Shown here: in pieces, positions 15,148 through 22,845 of the stretch
Position numbering within the stretch: the first letter of the stretch is position 1
How the letters are laid out: each line of letters opens with the position of its first letter
Assembly: GCA_021383565.1 (NCBI GenBank)
Contig: CP079699.1
Span: forward strand, 1,550,001 to 1,614,000
Source: Levilactobacillus brevis
GTDB taxonomy: Bacteria; Bacillota; Bacilli; Lactobacillales; Lactobacillaceae
Direction: 5' to 3'
DNA length: 64,000 nt
Program-made: the position numbers and the translations under genes
Notes under the pieces: generated by a model
Databases searched by the model: none
What the model was told of the DNA's origin: nothing
Seen by the model: only the letters and a program-made list of their open reading frames with translations

Positions 15148-15177
15148 AAAAAACCACCAACCGAAGTTGGTGGTTTT
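15148..15177 (-). terminator. Terminator of the cold-shock gene
   Basis: AACCACCAAC pairs with GTTGGTGGTT around CGAA, flanked by A- and T-runs. Confidence 0.9.
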
Positions 15178-15204
15178 TCACGACACGATTTAGGCTAATG
15201 TAAA

Positions 15205-15408
15205 TTAGTCAACTACCGTAACGTTAGCGGCTTGTGGGCCACGGTCGCCTTGTTCTACATCAAGGGATACGTGTTGGCCTTCTTCAAGCGTCTTGAAGCC
15301 TTCGCTGTTGATAGCAGAGAAGTGAACGAAAACGTCTGAGCCGTTTTCCAAAGTGATGAAGCCGTAACCTTTATCAGCGTTGAACCATTTAACAGTACCT
15401 TGTTCCAT
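15205..15408 (-). CDS. Cold-shock protein (CspA family)
   Basis: A 67-aa single-strand nucleic-acid-binding OB-fold RNA chaperone. RNP1 is KGYGFI (with Tyr rather than the usual Phe) and RNP2 is VFVHFSAI; start [14 protein letters not shown] is typical. ATG 15408 lies 10 nt after GGAGG; a frame extension upstream is untranslated leader. A leader of more than 70 nt precedes it, including TTCTTATAAGAA (a 12-bp palindrome near 15477-15488), as expected for a temperature-sensitive 5' UTR. Confidence 0.95.
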   Translation of the reverse strand: MEQGTVKWFNADKGYGFITLENGSDVFVHFSAINSEGFKTLEEGQHVSLDVEQGDRGPQAANVTVVD

Positions 15409-15601
15409 AAGAATGAAACCTCCATGCGCATAGCGCAATAATATTTGCATTTGAAAGCTGGGGTAAAAAGGAGCCATTCTTATAAGAACGTCGAGCCTTT
15501 AAAACTTCCGAACCATAAATACATTAACCATAGGATAACAGGTATTTCGCAGAATAGCAAATGCAAACTCCGATATTTTTAAACTATTTTGCAATAAGCC
15601 G

Positions 15602-16210
15602 CTAATTATTTTCCGATAACCATTCCTTGGCGGCTAATACTTCCTGCGGCGTCAGCATATGGCTTCCCCCCGTTTGAAAGAGCGTGGTAGCCACACCACT
15701 TTTTTCGCAATCCGCTGCAACTTGAGCGACTGTGGCGACCGACACTAAGGGGTCACGCTGCCCGGCAGAGAGCCATGCGCGGTAGTTTTTTCGTTGCACA
15801 TTTTGACTGACGGGCAACCACAGCGGATGAAATAATAAAGCCCGTTGACCGGGAAGAATTCCCGTGCGAATCCCGTAAGCCGCCATCGCCGCACCGTTCG
15901 AATATCCCACCGTAATTAAACGGTCAATATCCCAGTGACGGTGCACACAAATATTTTTTACCGTCGCGCTCAACCAGATTGCTTCTGTGGTGACCTGATC
16001 GCTGTCGATTGGTCCCGCCGCGGTCTGCTGAAAATATTGACGCTGGGCACCAACGCCACTGCGACCGGCAATCGTCACCAGTGGACTCTGTGGGGCCAAG
16101 CGCCGCCCAAAGTTCAACATTTCCGTGTTGGTGCCGCCGGTTCCCTGCAAGAGGAGGACTGGTGGGGTCGTGTTCGCGCCCGGCGCCGTTTCAATTAGTT
16201 CATCGTCCAC
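15602..16210 (-). CDS. Alpha/beta hydrolase, carboxylesterase/MhqD-like
   Basis: A 202-aa serine hydrolase. The nucleophile elbow GYSNGAAMA, Asp in AGQRDPLV and His in GGSHMLT give a complete triad; the N-terminal LLLQGTGGTNTEM is the oxyanion-hole region. The family resembles the YodD/MhqD and phospholipase/carboxylesterase group; substrate is not deducible. GTG 16210 starts 6 nt after AGGAGG. It lies 10 bp downstream of the hypothetical gene at 16221 and is probably cotranscribed with it and perhaps with mutY. Confidence 0.82.
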   Translation of the reverse strand: MDDELIETAPGANTTPPVLLLQGTGGTNTEMLNFGRRLAPQSPLVTIAGRSGVGAQRQYFQQTAAGPIDSDQVTTEAIWLSATVKNICVHRHWDIDRLITVGYSNGAAMAAYGIRTGILPGQRALLFHPLWLPVSQNVQRKNYRAWLSAGQRDPLVSVATVAQVAADCEKSGVATTLFQTGGSHMLTPQEVLAAKEWLSENN

Positions 16211-16220
16211 GCGAAGCCTC

Positions 16221-16541
16221 CTAACGCCGAACGATCAGTTCAATCTGACCCTTCTGCGGGGCGAAATTAAGCCCGTAGCAGTCTTCCCCTAGAATCTTAC
16301 CGTACTCGGCCAAAACGTCGTCAGGCAACGGCGTATGGGTCTTTAATCGGCTGATGAGGTCTGGCCCCGACTGCACGTCAGCCAACGACACAAATAGCAA
16401 CGCATTATCAATTAAGTCCCGTAACAAATCAGTCAGCAGACCATTGGGTTTGCCCTTTTCATCGGTCACCACCACCTGATGGCTTTCGACTTCCTGATGA
16501 TTTACCGAAACTGTTTTTAATTGGTCAAAAATCGTTTGCAC
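16221..16541 (-). CDS. Hypothetical protein, 106 aa
   Basis: GTG 16541 follows AAGGGAG by about 9 nt. The soluble product has helix- and strand-rich text (TIFDQLKTVSVNHQEVESHQVVVTDEKG...) and ends GLNFAPQKGQIELIVRR. There is no membrane segment or clear motif, and I do not recognise a family. It lies 70 bp after mutY and 10 bp before the hydrolase, on the same strand. Confidence 0.7.
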   Translation of the reverse strand: MQTIFDQLKTVSVNHQEVESHQVVVTDEKGKPNGLLTDLLRDLIDNALLFVSLADVQSGPDLISRLKTHTPLPDDVLAEYGKILGEDCYGLNFAPQKGQIELIVRR

Positions 16542-16611
16542 GATCAGTCACTCCCTTGCGAATCCGTTTCCAGTTTAACTAGATAATACAGCAAATAGCG
16601 CCTAACTGAAA

Positions 16612-17748
16612 CTAATTCTCCCGAAAAGCCGCAGAATCTTGCTGTTTCGCGTACCGCTGCATCATTTTCTCTTGGACCTTCGGCAATGGTAAGGCCGAAA
16701 TCTCGCCAGCCGGCACCCACTTTCCCGGGAAAAATTCCAAGGGAAGTGCCGTTGGTAAGGTCGCCGTTAAAAGCTTGACCTGCCAGCGTTGATGCGTATA
16801 CGTGTGGCTGACCGGTTGCCCGCTCACTGGCCCCAGTTTCACGGGGAGCTGATATTCTTGACGCCACTGTCGTTCGAGCGCTGAAATATCGTCAGCTAGC
16901 GTCCATGATTTCTGATCCGTCGTGTGCAGGGTTTCCCGTGGGACCAGTGGAAAGCTCCAATACCCGGTCAACATCTCGTTGGCGCCACGCTGGACGAGCA
17001 GATAGCCTGCCGGCGACTGAATAATCAGGCCATAGTAGGCGACTGGCTTGGGCCGAGGTGCCCTGGTCTTGACCGGAAAATCCAGCACCCGTCCTGCCCG
17101 ATAGGACGCGTCAAATGCCTTGACCGGCGAATGTTCCGGGTCGGGATTCTTGGCCGTCATGTAGCTTGACCCCAGATCCATGATGGCTTGATTGAAGGCG
17201 CCCGGACGCTGCGGATCCACGATCGGTTGAATGATGGTCGTAAACAATTGGCGCGTCTTAGGCTTGGCAATGTCGGCGTCAATCATCAGTAGCCGCGCGA
17301 ACACCCGAAAGGCATTGCCATCCACGGCCGGCACGACCTCGTCAAAGGCAATGCTGGCAATGGCACTGGCCGTATACGGACCGATACCAATCAAGTCTTC
17401 CAATTCGGCGGCCGTCTCCGGCCATTTGCCGTGGTAGTCCGTCATCAGTTGCTGGGCCGCGCGCTGGAGATTGCGAGCACGCGAATAGTAGCCCAATCCC
17501 TGCCAGGTTTTGAGTAACGTCGCCTCGTCAGCCGCCGCTAAGTCGGCCACCGTCGGAAAGGTCGCCAAGAAATTTTCGTAATACGGAATCACCGTATTCA
17601 CCTGTGTTTGCTGCAACATTACTTCACTGACCCAGGTGTGATAGGGATTCCGGCCATGCCGCCAGGGCAGGTCCCGCCCCTCGCGATCATACCAATCTAG
17701 CAACGTCTTGCGAAAGTCGCGGATCGTTGCCGCCGACCATTTTTCCAT
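16612..17748 (-). CDS. mutY: A/G-specific adenine glycosylase MutY lacking the Fe-S cysteines
   Basis: A 378-aa base-excision enzyme that removes A opposite 8-oxoG. Catalytic residues are present: E42 in SEVMLQQTQV and D143 in VDGNAFRV, with the HhH motif LIGIGPYTASAI at about 119-130. A C-terminal NUDIX-like recognition domain begins about residue 232. The four cysteines that hold a 4Fe-4S cluster in E. coli MutY are replaced here by M197, P204, S207 and D213, so no cluster can form. Cluster-free MutYs are known in lactic acid bacteria and relatives. ATG 17748 starts the fold; no strong ribosome-binding site is visible. Confidence 0.93.
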   Translation of the reverse strand: MEKWSAATIRDFRKTLLDWYDREGRDLPWRHGRNPYHTWVSEVMLQQTQVNTVIPYYENFLATFPTVADLAAADEATLLKTWQGLGYYSRARNLQRAAQQLMTDYHGKWPETAAELEDLIGIGPYTASAIASIAFDEVVPAVDGNAFRVFARLLMIDADIAKPKTRQLFTTIIQPIVDPQRPGAFNQAIMDLGSSYMTAKNPDPEHSPVKAFDASYRAGRVLDFPVKTRAPRPKPVAYYGLIIQSPAGYLLVQRGANEMLTGYWSFPLVPRETLHTTDQKSWTLADDISALERQWRQEYQLPVKLGPVSGQPVSHTYTHQRWQVKLLTATLPTALPLEFFPGKWVPAGEISALPLPKVQEKMMQRYAKQQDSAAFREN

Positions 17749-17823
17749 AGTGTGCCACCGTCCTTGTTTTTACTATTCTAGCGAATCCCCTGCCACACGG
17801 CAAGTCCACCACGCAACTAAGCC

Positions 17824-17852
17824 TTGACGTGCCGGCGCCGCTCCCCTATTAT
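17824..17852 (+). promoter_or_regulatory. Promoter of the first OppA gene
   Basis: TTGACG (17824-17829), 17-bp spacer, TATTAT (17847-17852). Confidence 0.7.
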
Positions 17853-17919
17853 CAGGGAAGATATAGTCAATGAAGCATCACATCATATGAAAAACACCAC
17901 GTAGTTCGGAGGAAGTAAC

Positions 17920-19572
17920 TTGAAACGTTGGGGAATTCTGATTATTTTAATTGTTTGCAGTGCGCTCAGCGGCTGTACCATCAGTCATGAGACGGACACG
18001 CCCAGTGACAGCAAGGGGGTCATGACCCAGAACCAGGTGCTCACGCTGGCCGCGAACCATCCCTTAACCACGCTGGATACGGACAAGCTGACCCAATTTG
18101 GGCGACTGAACAATACGATTGAGGGCCTGTACCAGGCCAACGGCGACAACAATCCCCAGCTGGCCCTCGCCAAGCGCGTCAAGGTTAATGCGGCACGGAC
18201 GACTTACACTTTCACACTGTGGAAGGACTCTTACTGGAGTAATGGCGACGTGATCACGGCCCCCGACTTTGTCTTCTCCTGGCGCCGGGCCCTCGCTCCG
18301 ACAACCAAGGCGCCCGAGGCCGACCTCTTCGACGGTATTCAAAATGCGCGGCAAATCTTAGATGGCCAACTTCCAGCTAGCCGACTCGGTGTGCGTGCCC
18401 CCAGTCGGTTCAAGCTAGTCGTTCACTTAGACCATCCAATGGCCGAGCTCCCACAGAAGTTGGCCTACCCGCTGTTTGGCCCGCAGAATCAGCGAATTGC
18501 CCAAAAATACGGCAAGTTGTACGCCACGAAGCCACGCTATCAAGTCTACGCTGGGCCCTTCATGGTCGCGGCACATGGCAGTACGCCCTACCGCTGGCAC
18601 ATGATTCCCAACCCCCACTATTGGGACCGCAAGCACGTCTATCTCAGCCGAATCAACGTGAAGACGTACCGGTCACTCGACGCAGCATGGGACGCCTATG
18701 ATAGCGGCAAGCTAGACGAGATGCGTCTACTTGGCAAGGCGGATACGAAATATTACGAAAAAAAAGCGGACTACACGGCCCGCCCTTACTCCAAGATGGT
18801 CCTGCTGAACTACCGGCAAAACGGTCCCAATGCCACGATTAACCACCTCCTCCAACAGAAGATTGCCCGACTGGCCATTTCCCACGCTATTAACCGGAAG
18901 GCTTTGGTCAAGACAGCGTACGGCAATACCTCACTGGCCGCTCAGGGCGTGGTTCCTGCCGGCCTGAGCAGAGGGCTCAAGGGCACGGCCGATTTTGCGG
19001 CTGCCCAACCGGAACAGACCACCCTGACCTACCAGCCCAAGACGGCCCAACGGGAATGGCAGACGGCTTTGCGGCGGGCCCATACCGACCGGGTCACCCT
19101 GATGCTGAGCTATTTGAACGGAACCAATAGCGGCAGTGCAGCCCGGACATTACGCAGTCAGCTCGAATCGCGTTTGCCCGGCCTCACCATTCTCCTGAAG
19201 AAACGAGAACAGACCATCAACCGGTTGGCGGCACCCGTCAATTCCGACCTAACCCTCACCACTCAACGCGCCCAATACGCGGACCCACTCGCCATGCTCT
19301 CCCTATTCACCAGTAGTAACTCGGCTAACATTGGCCATTGGGCGAACCAGGCTTACGACGATCTGATTGACGAGGCCAGCAACGCACCGTCATTCAATTC
19401 AAAACGGTGGCAGACCCTACTCTCGGCAGAAGGCATGCTCATGAAGGATCAGGGCGTCACCCCACTCGTACAACCGGCCAGCACCTACCTGGTCAACCCG
19501 AAGCTCAACGGCGTCCTCTACAATACGGTAGGCACCCAGTCGAATTTCAAAAGTGCCTACTTTGTCAAATAA
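17920..19572 (+). CDS. Peptide ABC transporter substrate-binding lipoprotein (OppA family), orphan
   Basis: A 550-aa extracytoplasmic SBP of the DppA/OppA cluster. The signal peptide ends in the lipobox LSGC at about residue 19, so the protein is a diacylglyceryl lipoprotein. Family blocks include SFTLWKDSYWSNGDVITAPDFVFSWRRAL, PLFGPQNQRIAQKYG and LRLAISHAINRKAL. TTG 17920 lies after GGAGG. No permease or ATPase gene is adjacent, so it must use permeases encoded elsewhere or act alone. It is clearly homologous to the second OppA at 28798. Terminator at 19581-19627. Confidence 0.92.
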   Translation: MKRWGILIILIVCSALSGCTISHETDTPSDSKGVMTQNQVLTLAANHPLTTLDTDKLTQFGRLNNTIEGLYQANGDNNPQLALAKRVKVNAARTTYTFTLWKDSYWSNGDVITAPDFVFSWRRALAPTTKAPEADLFDGIQNARQILDGQLPASRLGVRAPSRFKLVVHLDHPMAELPQKLAYPLFGPQNQRIAQKYGKLYATKPRYQVYAGPFMVAAHGSTPYRWHMIPNPHYWDRKHVYLSRINVKTYRSLDAAWDAYDSGKLDEMRLLGKADTKYYEKKADYTARPYSKMVLLNYRQNGPNATINHLLQQKIARLAISHAINRKALVKTAYGNTSLAAQGVVPAGLSRGLKGTADFAAAQPEQTTLTYQPKTAQREWQTALRRAHTDRVTLMLSYLNGTNSGSAARTLRSQLESRLPGLTILLKKREQTINRLAAPVNSDLTLTTQRAQYADPLAMLSLFTSSNSANIGHWANQAYDDLIDEASNAPSFNSKRWQTLLSAEGMLMKDQGVTPLVQPASTYLVNPKLNGVLYNTVGTQSNFKSAYFVK

Positions 19573-19580
19573 CGCCGTCA

Positions 19581-19627
19581 AAAAAAGTCAGAGCCAAAAC
19601 GATTGTCGTTTGGCTCTGACTTTTTTA
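19581..19627 (+). terminator. Terminator of the first OppA gene
   Basis: AAAAAAGTCAGAGCCAAA (from 19581) pairs with TTTGGCTCTGACTTTTTT, with T-runs on both strands. Confidence 0.92.
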
Positions 19628-19734
19628 GTTACACGTCTAAAGGTTGGAAGCTAGAAAATAGCTAGAATCCGTAGTATGGCAAGGATAGCGCCCATTATAA
19701 TATTAGTCGCGTGCTGGCCCGCCTTGCCGTTCGC

Positions 19735-19878
19735 CAAATTTGGTCTGGAACACGGTGGGTAGGACGGGGAAAGCCAAAAAGCTGTCTTTCCCCTCGCTTT
19801 GAGCCGACAATTCACGTCTCAAAGTCGCCATTTTCCAAGCAACCCACTTGGAAAATCCCACGGCTGAGACCAAATTTG
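19735..19878 (-). repeat. Copy A of the structured repeat (three hairpins in a closed junction)
   Basis: Read on the minus strand. A perfect 12-bp helix (CAAATTTGGTCT, 19878-19867, with AGACCAAATTTG, 19746-19735) closes the element, and GTGGG/CCCAC closes the core (19861-19755). Inside are H1 ATTTTCCAAG/CTTGGAAAAT, H2 CTTTGAG/CTCAAAG with loop ACGTGAATTGTCGG, and H3 GGGGAAAG/CTTTCCCC with loop ACAGCTTTTTGG. H2 and H3 are joined by CGA. Copy C has the same order, near-identical H2/H3 loops and compensated stems. No coding frame with a ribosome-binding site is present. Confidence 0.75.
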
Positions 19879-20015
19879 ACTCACTCACGGCTACCTGAGG
19901 GGTATCCAATTATGCTGGCCAAACGTGGCCACGCCAGCGATGTCACCGTGCGTTTAGTATTTTTCAACCATTGTAACCGGAGGCAGTCAGAGATAGAGGT
20001 AGCCGTGACAGCGGT

Positions 20016-20113
20016 GTTTGGAGACTGGCGAATTTTGCCAGGCTTCAAACCGAGCCGGAGGACCGCTTCTCAGGCCGCAGGCGGTCCCCCGCCGGAATCT
20101 CTGGCAGCCGCAG
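20016..20113 (+). repeat. Copy B of the structured repeat (H2, H3 and tail)
   Basis: GTTTGGAG pairs with CTTCAAAC (20016-20023 with 20043-20050) around an ACTGGCGAATTTTGCCAGG loop that itself forms CTGGC/GCCAG. CGA links this to a second hairpin, CCGG..GGACCGC with GCGGTCC..CCGG (20054-20095). The tail CGGAATCTCTGGCAGCCGCAG (20094-20113) matches copies C and D. H1 is missing or unrecognisable. The spacer between oppA and the 102-aa gene (19628-20183) otherwise shows no gene. Confidence 0.7.
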
Positions 20114-20183
20114 GTGGGGTTGATGGCTCGTTTAATGCCGATAGGCCTTATCAGCTGGAGTGTGTTCGCTTCTATACTAAAGA

Positions 20184-20492
20184 TCACAGCTGCTGTTGGG
20201 CCGTTTGTAAGACGTCTTCGGCGACGAACTCACTAGTGAGCCGGGCCATCGGCGTGTATGCGTGCCGTTCCTTGTAGGGTACGGGGTAGGCAGCAACCAC
20301 CGCTACCTTCAAGTTATTTTCAGTGAGAAAGATCTGTCCCACGCCACGGTACTTGCCCTTGCTGTGCCGTCCTGTTCGCCATGAATGGAGTTTGAAGTCA
20401 CCATCGGGCTCACGTTTGATTTCATACTTACCGGAGGCGTTGGCCGCCACGGGCACGCCGATGTATTGATTTACTTCGTATTTTGCCTTCAT
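20184..20492 (-). CDS. Hypothetical protein coupled to lplA, 102 aa
   Basis: ATG 20492 is one base after the lplA stop and its AGAAGG site lies within the end of lplA, so it is translated together with lplA. The product is soluble, with beta-strand-like text (KYEVNQYIGVPVAANASGKYEIKREPDGDFKLHSW...GQIFLTENNLKVAVVAAYPVPY), and ends Gln-rich. I do not recognise a family. A structural role linked to lipoate attachment is only suggested by the tight gene spacing. Confidence 0.75.
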   Translation of the reverse strand: MKAKYEVNQYIGVPVAANASGKYEIKREPDGDFKLHSWRTGRHSKGKYRGVGQIFLTENNLKVAVVAAYPVPYKERHAYTPMARLTSEFVAEDVLQTAQQQL

Positions 20493-20493
20493 G

Positions 20494-21528
20494 CTACGCC
20501 TTCTTCGTTAAAATTTCGGTTAGCGGCGCCACGGCGGCCGCCCCCAAGACGGCCATTACTTCTGGCCGCTGTAAGACAGCCTGAATCGCCGTAACCGTGG
20601 TGGCCTGACCCGCCAGTTGATCGGCAATGTCATGCAGGTCTGCTGGCGTGCCCACCGTGCCAAACAGGGTGATGGCCCGTAGTTGGTCGTGCCGTCGCGT
20701 GAAGTTCACGTGCAGATCCCCATTAGGCAAACGCAACCGTTGATACTCGCGAAAACCCGGATTAGCCCCGTAGTTCCACGCGTCCGTCCCGTATTTCTCG
20801 GCCAAGCGCTGATCGATAATCTCCCAATCATGCGCGGACAACCGGTACGTCTCGACTTCAGCCAGATTGTCCACTTCAAAAACATGGCAGAGCAACGCCG
20901 TCTTAAAGTCTTGAATGTCTAAATCTTGATATTCGGGCGCTAGGTATTGCCGTAGATTGGTGATAGGCACCCGGTTGGAGGCCACGCCCCGATGTGGCCG
21001 ATCACTGACGGGAATCAAGGCCTGATGAGCGGCATCCACGTTGAGGTCGTACATGATGGTTCCCCCGGCCGCATATCCGGCACCGTTCTTAAACATGGTC
21101 ATGCCCGAGAACTTCTTGCCGGCCACCAAGAGATTACTCTTCTGACTAATGGACAGATCGGCCACGCCCATGGCGGCTAACGCCTTGAGGACGGGATTGG
21201 CGAACACCGTATAGTCACCGAATTGCGCCCCATCTTGCGGATCGCCATTGACGATGTGCTCAAAAATCAGGTTGCGCTCATCATGGTAGACTGCTCCCCC
21301 ACCGGAAGTTCGGCGGACCAGCTGCACATCATGCTTGGCGAGGTAGTGAAAGTCGACCTCGGCCGTCACATTCTGATTGATCCCCACGATCACGGCCGGC
21401 TGATTAACGTACATCATCAGGCCATGCCCGGGGAGCTTCAAGTCATTCACTAAATAATTATCAATCGACTGATTCACAATGGCATCGGTCACGACCTGGC
21501 CCTGCCGGTTCGTATCAATGAGAAACAT
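20494..21528 (-). CDS. lplA: Lipoate-protein ligase A
   Basis: A 344-aa ATP-dependent ligase that adenylates lipoate and joins it to a lysine of acceptor proteins. Family motifs are VRRTSGGGAVYHDERN (R72-R73, residues 71-86) and SNLLVAGKKFSG with the catalytic Lys near 138-139. The C-terminal accessory domain (from about residue 245) is present, so this is the long LplA form. A GcvH-like lipoyl acceptor gene is divergent 155 bp away, which suggests a dedicated enzyme-acceptor pair. The start ATG lies after GGGAGG. Confidence 0.93.
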   Translation of the reverse strand: MFLIDTNRQGQVVTDAIVNQSIDNYLVNDLKLPGHGLMMYVNQPAVIVGINQNVTAEVDFHYLAKHDVQLVRRTSGGGAVYHDERNLIFEHIVNGDPQDGAQFGDYTVFANPVLKALAAMGVADLSISQKSNLLVAGKKFSGMTMFKNGAGYAAGGTIMYDLNVDAAHQALIPVSDRPHRGVASNRVPITNLRQYLAPEYQDLDIQDFKTALLCHVFEVDNLAEVETYRLSAHDWEIIDQRLAEKYGTDAWNYGANPGFREYQRLRLPNGDLHVNFTRRHDQLRAITLFGTVGTPADLHDIADQLAGQATTVTAIQAVLQRPEVMAVLGAAAVAPLTEILTKKA

Positions 21529-21619
21529 GGTAACCCTCCCTAAACGTCGACAGTTGCCGCCGTTATTTTGATTTTAGTGTAGCATACCGGCTAGCCAGCA
21601 ACAACTTGCCGACTAGATA

Positions 21620-21649
21620 TTGTCAGCGGTTACAGCTTAAGGGTATACT
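21620..21649 (+). promoter_or_regulatory. Promoter of the GcvH-like gene
   Basis: TTGTCA (21620-21625), 18-bp spacer, TATACT (21644-21649), followed by GGGAGG before ATG 21684. Confidence 0.7.
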
Positions 21650-21683
21650 AAAGCGGTAACCACCTTAAGGGAGGAAATTAATC

Positions 21684-22067
21684 ATGTCTGAAGAAGCCAA
21701 GCCATCATTTTGGCAAATATTCAAAAGTTTTTTTCGTCGTAAACCCGTTGAACCCAAGGTCACCACGCTAAATGGCGTGTGGTGGGAACAGCGCCACAGC
21801 ATCTACCGTCTCGGCCTGACCAGCGATGCCATCCAGCAACTGGGCAAGGTTAGCTTTGCCGACTTGATTGTGGCCCCCGACGACGTCCTCGACCAAGATG
21901 AAGATATCCTAGAAGTTGAAAGCGACAAGGCCGTCCAGAACTTTAAGACCCCCTTCGCCGGAACCGTGGTCGACGTCAACCACTTTCTGGTAGACAATCC
22001 CGACGCCATCAACTCGAACCGCCAACTGGAAAACTGGATTCTGGATATTCGCATTGATTTCGATTAG
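21684..22067 (+). CDS. GcvH-like lipoyl-domain protein
   Basis: A 127-aa protein whose residues about 40-105 form a lipoyl domain of the GcvH type: YRLGLTSDAIQQLGKVSFADL, EVESDKAVQNFKTPFAGTVVDVN with acceptor Lys82 in ESDKA, and QLENWILDI. The first ~30 residues are basic and aromatic rather than a typical GcvH start. No gcvP, gcvT or other glycine-cleavage gene is near. Divergent orientation to lplA supports a GcvH-like protein serving as lipoyl donor or acceptor, as in the GcvH-L/LplA modules of Firmicutes. No macrodomain or sirtuin gene is adjacent. Confidence 0.85.
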   Translation: MSEEAKPSFWQIFKSFFRRKPVEPKVTTLNGVWWEQRHSIYRLGLTSDAIQQLGKVSFADLIVAPDDVLDQDEDILEVESDKAVQNFKTPFAGTVVDVNHFLVDNPDAINSNRQLENWILDIRIDFD

Positions 22068-22299
22068 CGGCCAATCCCTCGCGATAATTAATTTTACCTA
22101 CTTTCCCGCCGAGTTGCCTCAGGTCGTTAGCACCACCATTTCGCTGCGCTGACAACCACGAACTTATCTATCTTCGAAATGGGCTAGACAAAATATTTAC
22201 CTTTTGGGGCGTAAAGGACTACCATAAGTATTGAAGCCGGTGGTACCCATGCCAAACACAGATCCACTGACCCCAATATTTTTTTGGAGGTAATTGGTT
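22068..22299 (+). other. Noncoding leader region of the 71-aa gene
   Basis: A 232-bp stretch without a gene. It holds a possible promoter (TTTACC near 22196 and TACCAT near 22220) and possible short stems (GGTGGTACC, GGTCGTTAGCACC), but no clear riboswitch signature. It could be a long 5' UTR; I cannot assign it. Confidence 0.35.
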
Positions 22300-22515
22300 A
22301 TGGCTGTTGTAGAAAAGACTGCTTTATTGGATGAAAAAATGAGCGAAGTATTCGATTGGTCCGATCAAAAGCTCCCAGTACGGGATGCTCTGTGGGATCA
22401 CTTCATGGAATCCAATGGTCACAACACCGATGAAACTGAAGCTTCAATGAAGGAAATCGACGCTAAGTCCGACGATGAAGTTCGTTCTTATGTCGAAGAT
22501 AACCTCAAGAAGTAA
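22300..22515 (+). CDS. Small acidic protein, 71 aa
   Basis: ATG 22300 lies 9 nt after TGGAGG; an upstream in-frame extension of two codons lacks support. The product is soluble and acidic (AVVEKTALLDEKMSEVFDWSDQKLPVRDALWDHFMESNGHNTDETEASMKEIDAKSDDEVRSYVEDNLKK), helix-rich, without Cys. No family recognised. A strong terminator follows at 22533-22567, so it is monocistronic. Confidence 0.8.
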   Translation: MAVVEKTALLDEKMSEVFDWSDQKLPVRDALWDHFMESNGHNTDETEASMKEIDAKSDDEVRSYVEDNLKK

Positions 22516-22532
22516 CCGGCTGTCTCAACCTA

Positions 22533-22567
22533 AAAATAACCCCGCCAATTTGGCGAGGTTATTTTTT
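22533..22567 (+). terminator. Terminator of the 71-aa gene
   Basis: AAAATAACCCCGCCAA pairs with TGGCGAGGTTATTTT (one mismatch), followed by TTTTT. Confidence 0.9.
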
Positions 22568-22635
22568 CGTCCAAAATTCCGATGACCGCTCTTAGAGGAT
22601 ACCCTACTGCTCACGAAAACTGGCGTGAGCCGGCC

Positions 22636-22785
22636 GTGGGTACCAAGTTAGCTGGCGTTTCTTCAGCCAGGCTACTTGGCTGGACGACCTTGGAGACGTG
22701 ATTTTCGGCTCCAAGGCGAGGGCCAAGACCGCCTGTTGGCTTGGCCCGGTTCCCACAGCAGGCGGAATCTCTGACAGCCGCAGAC
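22636..22785 (+). repeat. Copy C of the structured repeat (fullest copy)
   Basis: GTGGG (22636-22640) pairs with CCCAC (22752-22756) around three hairpins. H1 is CCAAGT..TAGCTGGC with GCCAGGCTACTTGG (22643-22679). H2 is CCTTGGAG/CTCCAAGG (22688-22695, 22709-22716) with loop ACGTGATTTTCGG. H3, after CGA, is GGGCCAAG/CTTGGCCC (22720-22727, 22740-22747) with loop ACCGCCTGTTGG. The tail AGCAGGCGGAATCTCTGACA..GCCGCAG follows. A CTCACG/CGTGAG hairpin precedes it at 22611-22629. It lies in the convergent space after the 71-aa gene's terminator. Confidence 0.78.
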
Positions 22786-22845
22786 AACCCACGCAATGTG
22801 GACTAAAATCTAGTTGAACGGTAAAACAGCATCGTTCAAGGTTAA

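Noticed and set aside
19711-20277. 188-codon plus-strand open frame between oppA and the 102-aa gene
   Set aside because: It runs through the structured repeats, uses unlikely codons, has no ribosome-binding site and ends antisense to a real gene; I treat it as chance.
22611-22800. Minus-strand short frames (61-62 codons) over copy C
   Set aside because: They arise because the repeat is free of stop codons in some frames; the similar frames in copies A, B and D reflect the repeated DNA, not a protein family with a start signal.
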